A stretch of 64,000 bases of DNA, from positions 7,631,001-7,695,000 of the forward strand of contig OX637332.1 in assembly GCA_951799405.1 (NCBI GenBank). The letters are read 5' to 3'. The notes below the pieces were generated by a model that did no database searches, had not been told where the DNA came from, and was given only the letters and a program-made list of their open reading frames with translations. The translations under genes were made by a program, and so were the position numbers. Below, piece by piece: positions 20,606-31,200 of the stretch (position 1 is its first letter; each line of letters begins with the position of its first letter). This DNA comes from Agapetus fuscipes. Its lineage: Eukaryota > Arthropoda > Insecta > Trichoptera > Glossosomatidae.

Positions 20606-20790
20606 TGGCTAGTCGCAGAAAAAACATCACACATCTGCCAATTTAAGCTTTGGACTCGTTCGTCCTCAATTTTTCCAATTTGTTTTTCATAATTTAATAA
20701 TTGAACATTCCTAGGCTTCCTAAATCCCCACAGAAGGGATTGTTGTGACCCTGGAAAAGAAATAAATTAATTAATAATAATAATATTAGG
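20606..20790. repeat. Left part of a paralog block without a gene
   Basis: GCAGAAAAAACATCACACAT through AATTAATTAATAATAATAAT matches 51868-52045 left of paralog C and, in part, 61065-61130 left of paralog D. With 21715-21975 and 23028-23083 it forms the left side of a tandem block whose coding exon is missing. Confidence 0.65.
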
Positions 20791-21715
20791 CTGATTTACG
20801 TGGTGAGCGCTGTTTTTGAGTGAATCACATCTCAAGTGCCTTCTGCGAGCTTGACCTTGCTGTAAAAAGCACCAATTCTCAAACAATACCCAGTTACTGT
20901 AAGGCTGGATGGACCTTTAGTGATCGGTCGTTGGTACAAGCTTTAGAACTTATCAAGGCAGCGAAGAGCATATTTGAAAATATAAATGCTATATTATTGT
21001 AAATATTTAAAAATATAAATGGTTAAACATTGTTTTAATTCACTTTATTTTATTTGTTTATGCTCGAATATTTTCGCCTAATGAGGCATCTTCAAGAGCA
21101 GAATGGTTACAAATATATTTTTATAAAATAATTTTCAAAACAACTTTTTTTCAAAACAAAAGTGTGAAGTGAGGAGACTGATGGCTCTGGAAGCGTTGGA
21201 AATCTACAAAAATAAAAATAAAGACTTAGTGAATGTGCAGATTCTCTATGTTTCACCAATATTGCAATAATTTTGTTTTTTATTTGTTATTATTATTATT
21301 ATTTTTATTTAACTAACATCTTTTATTTTTATTGTATTAAATTTTTTAATTTCATTATACCTAACACTAATGCATTTTTTAATCTTAAAATTTTTGTCTA
21401 TGAATTTTGCTTTTGTTTTGAAAAAAAGTTGTTTTGAAAATTGTTTTGAAAATTATTTTATAAAAATATATTTGTAACCATTCTGCTCTTGAAGATGCCT
21501 CATTAGGCGAAAATATTCGAGCATAAACAAATAAAATAAAGTGAATTAAAACAATGTTTAACCATTTATATTTTTAAATATTTATAAAAATGGACTTTTA
21601 CTGTGTTAACAGATCAACACTAAAAGCTATATTATTGTGCTCCGCCAGGATTCAAACCCACGATCTTGTATTTACTAGTCCGAAGTGCTACCATTGAATA
21701 CTGCCAAATAGTCTT
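20785..21715 (-). repeat. tRNA-Gln-type SINE split by a hairpin element
   Basis: Head on the minus strand at 21713-21640 (GGTAGCACTTCGGACTAGTA, GGGTTTGAATCCTGG), body at 21000-20789. Positions 21001-21625 are an inserted inverted-arm element. A matching unsplit copy is at 52035-52440. Confidence 0.7.
21001..21625. mobile_element. Inverted-arm (hairpin) element with 13-bp target duplication
   Basis: Arms of ~145 bp (21001-21145 and 21428-21587) are reverse complements and carry CTTGAAGATGCCTCATTAGG and CGAAAATATTCGAGC. A 13-bp direct repeat GCTATATTATTGT flanks it (20988-21000 and 21626-21638). The arm motif resembles terminal repeats of Penelope-like elements; the length of the duplication argues against an ordinary cut-and-paste MITE. 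Confidence 0.65.
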
Positions 21716-21975
21716 TATCCTTTTTGTCAATATCGTCGGGCGTCGAGTACTTTTTAGAGGATTTTGCTGATGAAATCAGTAATGTAAGGTTAACAAACCT
21801 AAGCAACTTAGATTATAGATGGACAGCCCAACTAGGCTTAATTACTAGTATATTATGAAGAAGTCCTCATGTTGAATTTCTGTATAAAAGCTGAGAAAAT
21901 AGGAATTCGAACTTCATTTGCAAAGCTTACTAAAAATTATTCCATTCTTTTCGATTCTGATTTGAAAACAATCAT

Positions 21976-23027
21976 TGTAGCGTAGCATATCTATATTAAT
22001 CAGATTTTACTTGATTTTGTTGTACTCATATTATTACTGCTCGGAGAGAGAAGGATCTGGAACATAATATTATGTGGCCGACTGCATCCCCGCCTGTTGT
22101 AAGGGATGGAGTAGGGAAGCTTGAGGGCCAAGGGTAGTGAAGGTTTTCCCCTCCAGGGGGAGATCAGCTGCCCAAATCATATAAAAGGCCAAACGAACTC
22201 GTCAGTTGAGAAGGATCCTATGGGCTCCAACCCACCTTCTCTCTCCCCCCGACGTCATAATGCTTCTGTGCCAGGACATACATGACTGAAGGGGTTATTT
22301 TATGTATATTATATATATCACACACTCCTTGAGCACATAGGCCGAGCAAGCTTCTTTTCTAGGACTTCTCACACCTATGTCTCACCTCCCTGTACCTCCC
22401 GAGCGACTAGGCCGAGCAAGCTTCTTTTCTAGGACTTCTCACCCCCATAGCTCACCCTTTTTTACCTCCTGAACAACAGGGACAAGCGAGCTTCCTTTCT
22501 GGGACAACTTGGACCTAAGGTTCATCCTTCCACACCTCACAAGCAAGGCAGCGTGCTTTCTTGACCTCCTTGGCTTACGGGTGGAACCCTTTCCCTCTTT
22601 ATCACAATTATAATCATTATCCTATTGTCAAAGGGTAATTAATAATGCTCACGCCTGTGACTGGCGAAAATATGCATAGTATGACCTGCTTGAGGTCATT
22701 CTCTTTCATTGTAATTATCATAATATTGTAAGGGGTTGGTTTCCCCGCAATTTCCCTGATCATGGGATGATAACATACTGTATTGTTAACTGATCTATTA
22801 TTGTTCTGCTTACTGTTTTATATGCTTTGATACTGTACATTTTATATTCAATTGAACTCACGAATTAAATGTAAATGATGTAAAGCATGAATAAATGATA
22901 TCGCTTATGATGGGATCTGAATCTTTCATTCAATACTCGAACCCACAAGTATATTTCAGAACCCACGCCCTGGCAATCTCGCGATGATAGAGGAAAAGTT
23001 AAATCCTCATCATTGCGACGCTTTACA
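21976..23027. mobile_element. Solo LTR, 1052 bp
   Basis: It begins TGTAGCGTAGC, ends CGACGCTTTACA and is flanked by the 4-bp duplication TCAT (21972-21975, 23028-23031). Removing it restores the block sequence seen near 52930. Internally there is a plus-strand TATAAAAG (22180-22187), an initiator TCAGTT at 22202, and AATAAA near 22890. The 4-bp duplication fits a Gypsy-type element. Two imperfect repeats with GCCGAGCAAGCTTCTTTTCT lie at about 22344 and 22413. Confidence 0.85.
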
Positions 23028-23083
23028 TCATCTAATAACTGAAAAAAATCTGTTTTCAGAGAAACTGAGGAAATTTAAAATAA

Positions 23084-23310
23084 CTAGGGGCTCCGCCCCT
23101 GACTGCTACGCAGCCCAACCCCTTAACATTAGGCAATGTGTATATTACACCTAGTTTTCTTGCGTTAAAATTTGTAATATAAATATTAGAAAACATGTAA
23201 AATATAAAAAGGCGTTTTTGTACAAGAAATTATTTTTTTAAGTCTTTTAACAAAAGAAAGAAAACTAAAAGCAAATAAAAAAAACGAAACCGGTTTTAAT
23301 TTGCTCCATC
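23084..23310 (-). mobile_element. Helitron-like end
   Basis: CTAGGGGCTCCGCCCCTGAC at 23084 reads on the minus strand as a hairpin ending in CTAG before T. The following GCTACGCAGCCCAACCCCTT matches 35142-35163. The far end is not identified. Confidence 0.5.
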
Positions 23311-23314
23311 ATAG

Positions 23315-23670
23315 TCCTTGACTTATAAGTTGGTATGCGGCTGACTACCCATGCTGTAAAAATGGTTCACTTTGCCAATGTCACCCCTGTTTCAGGGAAG
23401 GACGGCAAGAGTTGCAGGGCTTATGTTCATTTGAGATTGGATTTTTATATTGTAGGTCGACATGCGTGTTAGCGCGAAATTATAAATGCCTGCTTGTAGG
23501 AATGCATTTAATATAAATCTTAAATCATATATATCTGTGCAGCTTAGATTAGATTACATTAGACCCCTGTTCCTGGGAAGGTTGGCAAAAGTTACAGGCA
23601 AAAGTTTGTTTCTGGGCATGCTTTGTCTATGAGCTTTGAATCTTTATATATCCTTGCAACTTAGATTATA
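23315..23670 (+). repeat. RTE-tail SINE-like repeat plus adjacent fragment
   Basis: A full copy (23315-23563) is followed by the distal part of another (23564-23670, CCCCTGTTCCTGGGAAGG to CTTGCAACTTAGATTATAG). Confidence 0.85.
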
Positions 23671-23687
23671 GACCTCTATGCTCTTAA

Positions 23688-24026
23688 CCGGTCGATAGCT
23701 CAGTTGGTAAAGTGCTTGCATTCCATGCCGTGAGCTCGGGTTCGAATCCCACCGAGCGCGAGGGTGTCAGAAATGATTTCCCGTTTCGGTGTTTATTTCA
23801 AACCCCAAAATAATAATACCGGCAAGGTTTACTCAGCCTTCACAAGAAATGAGTACCAGCTCTCTCGGGAGCTGGGAAACCCCCACTTCAACTGAAGTAG
23901 TTGGCGTAAGGCCGGCCCCCTTACCTGTAAAAATAAATAGGTTCAACTCGCCACATGCGAACCCTTCGGGGATAACGCGGCAAGAAGTTACACTATATGT
24001 GTAGCTTAGTTGCGTTTTTTTTTTTT
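23688..24026 (+). repeat. tRNA-derived SINE, complete copy
   Basis: Head GGTCGATAGCTCAGTTGGTA, B box GGGTTCGAATCCCACCG, and the body through CGGGATAACGCGGCAAGAAGTT-type sequence to a T13 run at 24015-24027. The acceptor stem does not close, so it is a SINE and not a tRNA gene. Confidence 0.85.
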
Positions 24027-24028
24027 AT

Positions 24029-24375
24029 GTCAGGGATGGTCGGCAATAATTTTAGAGATTATGCTCATTTCAGCTTTGGATTTTATTTGTAAATGCACAT
24101 TCAGCATTTGTCAGCGCGAATTACACGTTTTTGTTTATAAGCATGCATCGAGCTTTAAATGAATATATCTTTGCAACTTAGATTATATATTATAAGTATC
24201 TATATACATGCATACCTATAAGTATCTGTAAACCGACATAATATCCTTAGATTAGGTTTTTATGCTGTAAGTCCATATGGGACATATGTAAGCGCGAACT
24301 TATACGTGTCTGCTTGTGGGAATGCATTTAATATGAATCTCAAATGTAATATATCTTTGCAACTAAGATTACAGA
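24029..24375 (+). repeat. Two diverged RTE-tail fragments
   Basis: 24029-24195 (GTCAGGGATGGTCGGCAATA onward) and 24250-24375 (GCTGTAAGTCCATATGGGAC onward), each ending in TTTGCAACTTAGATT-like sequence. Confidence 0.75.
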
Positions 24376-24442
24376 TTTACATCCATTTTTATTTTGTTTG
24401 TTTGTTGTTTTTTTTTATTTGTATCAAATAAAAGAAAATATT

Positions 24443-24759
24443 GAATAAGAGTTTTAGGCTTACACGGCCGGGTGATGATGCTGGAGTGATATTTTTCGGG
24501 ATCTGTTGCCTTGGTCTGTGGGAGCTAGAGTTTCCGGACGTTTTGCCCATTTCTACGATGGGCTTCTTCAGCGTGAAGTATGATGATGATGATGATCTTG
24601 ATGAGAAGTGTGAGGACAGTTCTCTTCACAGTTCTCATCAAGATCATTATCATCATCATACTTCACGCTGAAGAAGCCCATCGTAGAAATGGGCAAAACG
24701 TCCGGAAGCTACAGCTCCCACAGACCACGGCAACAGATCCCGGAAAACATCACTCCAGC
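24443..24759. mobile_element. Penelope-type inverted terminal arms, 13-bp target duplication
   Basis: Two ~127-bp arms (24479-24608 and 24629-24759) are reverse complements with a ~20-bp spacer. A 13-bp repeat AAAAGAAAATATT flanks the element (24430-24442, 24760-24772); the uninterrupted sequence is seen at 42548-42600. The right arm reads CTGAAGAAGCCCAT, a short loop, ATGGGCAAAACGTCC: a hammerhead-ribozyme-like layout (CUGANGA, stem II, near-GAAAC), with AAAA in place of the usual GAAA. Confidence 0.65.
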
Positions 24760-25007
24760 AAAAGAAAATATTGTACAAAAAAAACTTTCCAATTTTGCCG
24801 CTAGATGTCTATATTTCCTTTATACATTTTCATACATTTCAATACAAATTTCAATAAAATACAAAGAGGTCTATATAAAATTGAGTGGACTCTTTCAAAA
24901 ATATTTTTTTCAGAAATTATAATTACTTCTACTAAAACTACTGTTTTACGAATTTTTTTTTTTTTTTTTTTTGTAAGTATTGAAAGAAGTTACGGAAAAA
25001 AAACACA

Positions 25008-26350
25008 ATGCCGATAGGATGCTGGAATGTTAGGTCATGGAATGGAAAAAAGCAGGAGGTAATAGCAGAGTTGAAACATCATAAAATAGACATCTGTAGA
25101 TTATCAGAAACGAAAAAAGAAGGCCAAAGGAACATCAAAACACTCCAACTATATTCTAATATATAGCGGGAAAGATAAACTCCAAAGAGCCAGCTCAGGT
25201 GTCGGAATCCTGCTGCATGAGAAGTACGAGAACTCCATCAACAACATTGAATATATCAACCATAGAATATTAAAAGTATCACTTAAAATGGATAATAGCC
25301 GCCTGAACCTAATAAATGTATATGCACCTGACATAACGAAACCGATCGAAGAGTTGGAAGAATTTTATACTCAGCTTCAAGATGCAATATCTCAAACACC
25401 ACATACAGAAAAACTAATTATGTTCGGTGACCTCAACGCTCGCATTGGAGACACACCTCTAGATGGCACCAAACAACGATTCAATGAATCAACCATAAAC
25501 CAAAACGGCGAAATGCTAACAGACCTATGTGCTCGAAATGAGATGAGAATAGGTAACACATATTTCCCACACAAACTACAGCACAAGTATACCTTCGAAA
25601 ATTCGCGAGGAGATAGGTCTATGATTGATTTCATCATAACAAACAGAAAAATCCATCCTTCTATAATAAATGACATCCGAGTTTTGACCTCGGCGAACAT
25701 TGGCTCTGATCATCATCTGGTTCTGTGTAAGATAATTATGAAACAACCAAAATTAAAAAAAAAAACCCCAAAAACATTACAAAACTAAATATAAAATCCA
25801 TCGAAGACGATAGCACAAGAGGACTTTACATAGACCGAGCCACAAATAAAATAACACAATGCGAAATTGAAGAAGATGATAGTGTGGAAGACGCATGGTT
25901 AAAAATAAAAAATAACATTAAAAATGCTGCAAACGAAGCACTGGGCCAAAATAAGATAAACATAAACAGTACAAAGAATTCGAAGCCATGGTATGGAGAA
26001 GAGGTGAAAACCCTTGCGAAAGAAAAACGAGACAGCTATCTAACATACAGAAGTAACCCTACACCAGAAGAATACAGAAGGTATAAAGAAATACGAAACA
26101 AAGTCAACAGCGACATAGATAAAATAAAGAGAGACTATTGGCTGAAATTCACTAAAGATATGGAGAGGGATCTATATGGGGCCCAAAGAAAAGTTTGGAA
26201 TATGCTCAGAAAACAGAAAAAACCAATCTGTGAGTATACACAAACCAATAAAATTACAATTACTGAATGGGAAAACTATTTTGAAAATCTATTTAGGAAT
26301 ACAACGCAGGCAAGAACAATACGCAGAAACAATGACGCAGAATCGGAGAT
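25008..26350 (+). pseudogene. LINE endonuclease half, split by BEL/Pao
   Basis: The start MPIGCWNVRSWNGKK carries the endonuclease WNVR motif; ETKKEG, LIMFGDLNARIGD and IGSDHHLVLCKI follow. The frame shifts near 25160 and again at the A-run near 25765. It resumes as AWLKIKNNIKNAANEALGQN and runs to 26350, where a BEL/Pao element begins. The second half is at 33449-34935. It is RTE-like in layout but distinct from the 12.7-kb element. Confidence 0.85.
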
Positions 26351-26713
26351 TGGCAAAGTTTTTGATGTCCGTGAGGATCTTGTGGTAAACATTGATAGGT
26401 CAGGTCATTTGTTTTGCTGGTTCTTGAAGGTAGGTTGTTAAATAAAATTTAGATTGTTAAATTTTATTTGAGATTTATTTGGATTTTAAGATACAAATTT
26501 AGAAAAGAAAATTGTGTTGTTTCACTTTGAATTACAAGTAGGAAGTGACAAAACAATGCATGAAACTTAATAAAGACAAAATTACAGTAATACCAACTCT
26601 TAGGAATATAAATTGTTGGTTGTTACCTACCACTTATATGCTAACAAAAAAGGTTATCTGAAATGCATATAGATGGCAATGCCTTTATTTTTTCCATGTC
26701 AAAATATTTGACA
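26351..26713 (-). repeat. 3' LTR of BEL/Pao element
   Basis: On the coding strand it runs TGTCAAATATTTTGACATGG to ...AACTTTGCCA. Immediately upstream on that strand is GGGAGTCCCCCAGTA, the position of the second-strand primer. Confidence 0.9.
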
Positions 26714-27563
26714 TACTGGGGGACTCCCAAAGAGATTGATTCGTTATCATAACTGAATCAATCGATCGAATGACTTTATTTATTGAAAATATTACAATTG
26801 ATAGTCAAGTAGAAAGTGGACTGTAATGGATTGATTGTCACAAATGTGACATATGAATTTAAGTTTATATAATACTTCCCTTAAAATGTATAAGAAAAAA
26901 ATAGAGAAGTTGTTACATATTAAATCAATAGAGTGGTACTTGTACAAATGATGTTACTGAACTAAGTCAATAAATAGTTGAACTGTTAAACAAGTAGTTT
27001 GATTTCTCAAATTTACATTGATGTGAGACATTGATTTATTTAGACATTGACTTGTGTAAGTACAATGCTGATTGAAAACCGTATGTTATTACAAATTGTA
27101 TTAACATTGAATGAACTTGAAGGTTATAACTTCTGAATAATAATAATATTATTCATAACATTAATTCTTAAGTAAACATAGTAATACCTAACATGTAAAT
27201 TACATTAATGTTGTGACATTTATTAGAAATGTTGGTGATGTATATCATCATATTATGTTACACACTATTATGCAAGTTACAAGAATTTATTAGAAAATGT
27301 TGTAAAGTCTTAACTAATTGATGTATATAACCATATTATGTTACACAATATTATGTTAGCTTGAGTTCTATAGTGGAAATGATATATCAGATAGATATGA
27401 AATGACATTTATTAGCAATTGTTGTAAAGTCTTAACTAATTGATGTATATGACCTATTAATTAGACACATATTATATTTAGCTTGAGTGATACACTTCAA
27501 CTGAAAGAACATGCGGAGAAAAAGAGAACATAGGAGAAGGTGAGCTCAGTTAATACAGAGATA
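26714..27563. other. Noncoding 3' region of BEL/Pao element
   Basis: AT-rich with imperfect tandem repeats (ATGTTACACAATATTATGTT and TAAAGTCTTAACTAATTGAT occur twice or more). No ORF. Confidence 0.7.
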
Positions 27564-28190
27564 TTAGAGTGGCTGTGGCATAGGTAGAGGACATATTTTC
27601 TGGATTGATCTTTTGACAATTCCAGATTCAGTTCTGATAGATACCACTCGAGTGAGACCGTCGGTTCCATTGTGCAATTGGACTACCCTGCCTAAATTCC
27701 ATTTCAGAGGAGGTGTTGAGTCTTCCTTGAGAATGACTAAATCATCTTTTTTAACAGATGACGTGTTTGACTGGGTCCATTTGCTGCGAGTCTGAAGAGA
27801 ATTCAAGTAATCGCTGGACCATCGGTTCCAAAAGCTCTGTAACATTTGTGTTAGTAATTGATAACGATTGAGAGCATTGGTGTGAATTGTATGCAGATTG
27901 GGTTCAGGAAGAGAGAGTAGTGGTGCCCCTATTAAAAAATGACCAGGTGTCAATGGGAGATAATCCGTTGGGTCATTGGATAATTGTGATATGGGTCTGG
28001 AATTTAAACATGCTTCTATTTGAGTTAAAATGGTATACATCTCTTCAAAGTTGAGAATGTGATTTCCAATTGATTTTAAGAGCAATGTTTTAGTGCTTTT
28101 TACTCCACTTTCCCATAATCCTCCTTGATGAGGACTTCTGGGAGGTATAAAGTGCCACGTTATTCCTTCTGCTGATGCCCAATCATGCAC
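27564..28190 (-). pseudogene. BEL/Pao integrase C-terminal part, out of frame
   Basis: 208 residues beginning near WASAEGITWHFIPPRSPHQG, with GGLWESGVKSTKTLLL and the integrase tail (VILKEDSTPPLKWNLGRVVQ, typical of the Pao integrase C-terminal domain). It belongs to the same polyprotein as 28229-32554, but a one-base change between about 28245 and 28255 puts it in another frame. The copy is therefore probably not autonomous as read. Confidence 0.88.
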
Positions 28191-28228
28191 TGAATTGTTT
28201 TGCAGCTTTAGTTGTTCCTGAAATGATT

Positions 28229-31200
28229 TTATTTCGGATTTGGCACCAACAAATTGGTGCCATTGTCAGAGTAAATGTGTAATGGTTTACCCCTACGAGC
28301 AATGAATCTTTTAAAGCAGTTCAGAAAAGAATTGGTGCTCAAATCTGACACCAGTTCTAAATGAATCGCTTTTGTTGAAAAACAAATGAATACGGCTATA
28401 TAGCTCTTATAGATTGTTTTGCTTCTGGGATTCCTGTCTCTGGACTGGAGCGGCCCAGCGTAGTCAATTCCAACGACGCTAAATGGTCGTGATGGATTGA
28501 CTCTGGTGGAAGGCAGTTGGCCCATTAATTGGGTCGCAGTTTTTGGACTATACCTGAAACATACAGTACATTCCTTAATTATTTTTTTTACTAGACTGCG
28601 CGCGGAAATTATCCAATATTCCCAGCGAATGAATGCAAGTAAAGATTGAGTTCCCGTGTGAAGCATTTTACGATGGTAATACTTCACAATGAGATGAGTT
28701 AGTGGATGTTTGGAGTCCAGTATGAGAGGATGTTTGTTATCCTCTGAAATCATAGCATGATTCAATCTTCCTCCAACTCTTAATAGGTTGTTGGAATCAA
28801 TAAACGGATCTAATGATATTAGTTTACTGCCGTTTGGCACTTGGTGGTGTTTCTGCAGTTTTGCTATGTCGGATGCGAAGCTATCTGATTGTGATACTCT
28901 CACCAGGGAGGTGATTGCAGTTTTTATTTCTATTGTAGTTAGAGGTCCACGTATCCTTGTTTTAAACCGTAACATATAGGCAGTGACTCTAAACAGTCTT
29001 GAAAATGTAGAAAACCTGTGGAAAATGAAACCATCATTGGGAGATTCAGTAGCAAGAAAGATTTTTTTAACTGTTCTTGTTTCTGGAATGTTAGCCATTT
29101 GTAATGGCGATGAGTTTGGCCAATTGGAGATTGGTTGCGTTAACCATTCCGGACCATTCCACCATAATGTTTCAGTTCTTAATTCTGTAGGATCTAATCC
29201 TCTTGAAATTAAGTCCGCAGGGTTGTCCTTTGACTTAACATGGCCCCATTTGGCAGATACTGAGATACCTTGTATTTCAGCAACTCGATTGGCCACGAAC
29301 TGCGTCCAACGGTATGGTTGGCCTGTAATCCATGCCAGTGCTATGCTTGAGTCAGTCCAAAGGTAAGCTTGGCTTAACTTTATATTGATGGTGTCGATGA
29401 CACGCTTATATAAGTTTGATAACAATAATGACGCACACAATTCTAAGCGAGGTAAGCATATTTGCTTCAAAGGAGCAACCTTTGATTTTGCACAAAGTAA
29501 ATGAGAAGAATATTTATCGCTAGAGGGATTATAAGTTACTAGATAGAGGCAAGCTCCATAAGCCTTTTCAGATGCGTCTGCAAACCCATGAATAGTTATC
29601 GTGGGGTTAACGCATGTTGACAATACATGTCGTTCCCTCTTAATAGACTCCGTTAGGTTGAATTGGTTGGAAAATTTAATCCATTCATCCTTGGTGTTGG
29701 TTGACAATTCATCATCCCAACCTAGAGACTCTTGCCATAATCGTTGCATAAATATTTTTGTTGTTATAACAATTGGTGCTAACAAACCCAGCGGATCAAA
29801 AATCTTTGATACCGTTGATAGAATGGAGCGTTTGGTGATGGCGTTACAACAATCGATTTTTAGATTGAAATTGAATACGTCGTTAGTAGGTTGCCATTGT
29901 AAACCCAATGTTTTTGAACAGTCTGGATTACCAAATGTTACTTGATTGTATTCCTGCTTAGGTTCAGGAAAGTTTGTAATCCATTTGCGCAGTGACATGC
30001 CAGCGTCTTGAAATATTTGAAGTAATAGAACTTGAAGAGATTCTAATGTTTGTAAATCGTCGTGGCCTGTTATTAGGTCATCAACATACATGTCTGTTTT
30101 TATTATATTTGAAGCTAATGGATGCTGTTCAGCATTTAACTGAGATAATTGTATAATACATCGTGTTGCTAAATATGGTGCTGATGCAGTGCCATAAGTT
30201 ACCGTATTTAATTGGTATTCCTCAATTAATCTCGTTTTTTTATTTCTCCAAAGAATTCTTTGCAGTTTACTTTCATCGGGCGCTACTTTTATTTGCCGGT
30301 ACATCTTTTCAACATCGGCAGTCATTACCCATTTATGGGTACGAAATCTTAGGAGGATACTAAAAATATCATGTTGGACTGTGGGTCCTACCATGAGAAT
30401 GTCATTGAGGGAGAGCCCAGACGTTGTTTTTGAGCTCCCGTTAAATACTACACGTAATTTAGTAGTGGTAGAATTTTCCTTCATCACTGCGTGATGAGGG
30501 AAATAAAACGGATTATATCCACTTGGTGTATGTGCGATGGACATATGCCCCAACTGAATATACTCTTCTATGAACTGGTCGTAGAGTTCAGCATGGTGTG
30601 AATTATGACTCAGTTTCCTTTCAATGCTTATTAAACATTTTAAAGCTTTATTGTATGATTCACCCAAAACATTTGGATCAGTTTTAAAACCCAATTGAAC
30701 TTGAAACCTCCCATCTTCAACCCGAGTGGTAGTTGAAGAGAACAGTTCTTCAAATGCCTGTTCCTCTAAGGATAAGTGTGTGGGTTCGTTACAAATTGAT
30801 TCTACCTTCCAAAACTTCTCCACTGCCTTGGATAGTGCAATAGTCCCTCTGCTGGCTGAGTCCGACGTCCTCTGGAGAGATGTTGCGACAGTGGTAAGCA
30901 TGGAGATTAAAGGAGCCTGCAAGGGTGCTTGCCCTGCAGCTAAATATCCCAGTTTGGAATGAAAATAATTGATGTTTCCTTGTTTTACTGATGGTTTGTC
31001 CGTACGCAGGATCCTCCAGAAGACGTCCGCTCCCAACAGCATTGAGACTGGAGCAGCAGTGGAGAAGTTCGGATCTGCTAGACGCTTCCTCAGAAAAGGA
31101 ACTGCAACCCTGAAACAGTTTTGAGGGGTGTCTGAGGTTATTGATTTAACAACTAGACATGAAACATTCAATTTATAATTGGTGGTTCGTGAGGCAAAAA

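Noticed and set aside
22220..22600. Host gene driven by the TATA box at 22180
   Set aside because: The whole promoter lies inside a TCAT-flanked solo LTR and no coding frame follows.
23690..23760. Possible tRNA gene
   Set aside because: Same reason: the acceptor ends do not pair and the unit recurs as a SINE at 11604 and 10581.
26714..27563. Possible envelope gene downstream of BEL/Pao pol
   Set aside because: No ORF of useful length on the coding strand; the region is AT-rich repeat sequence.
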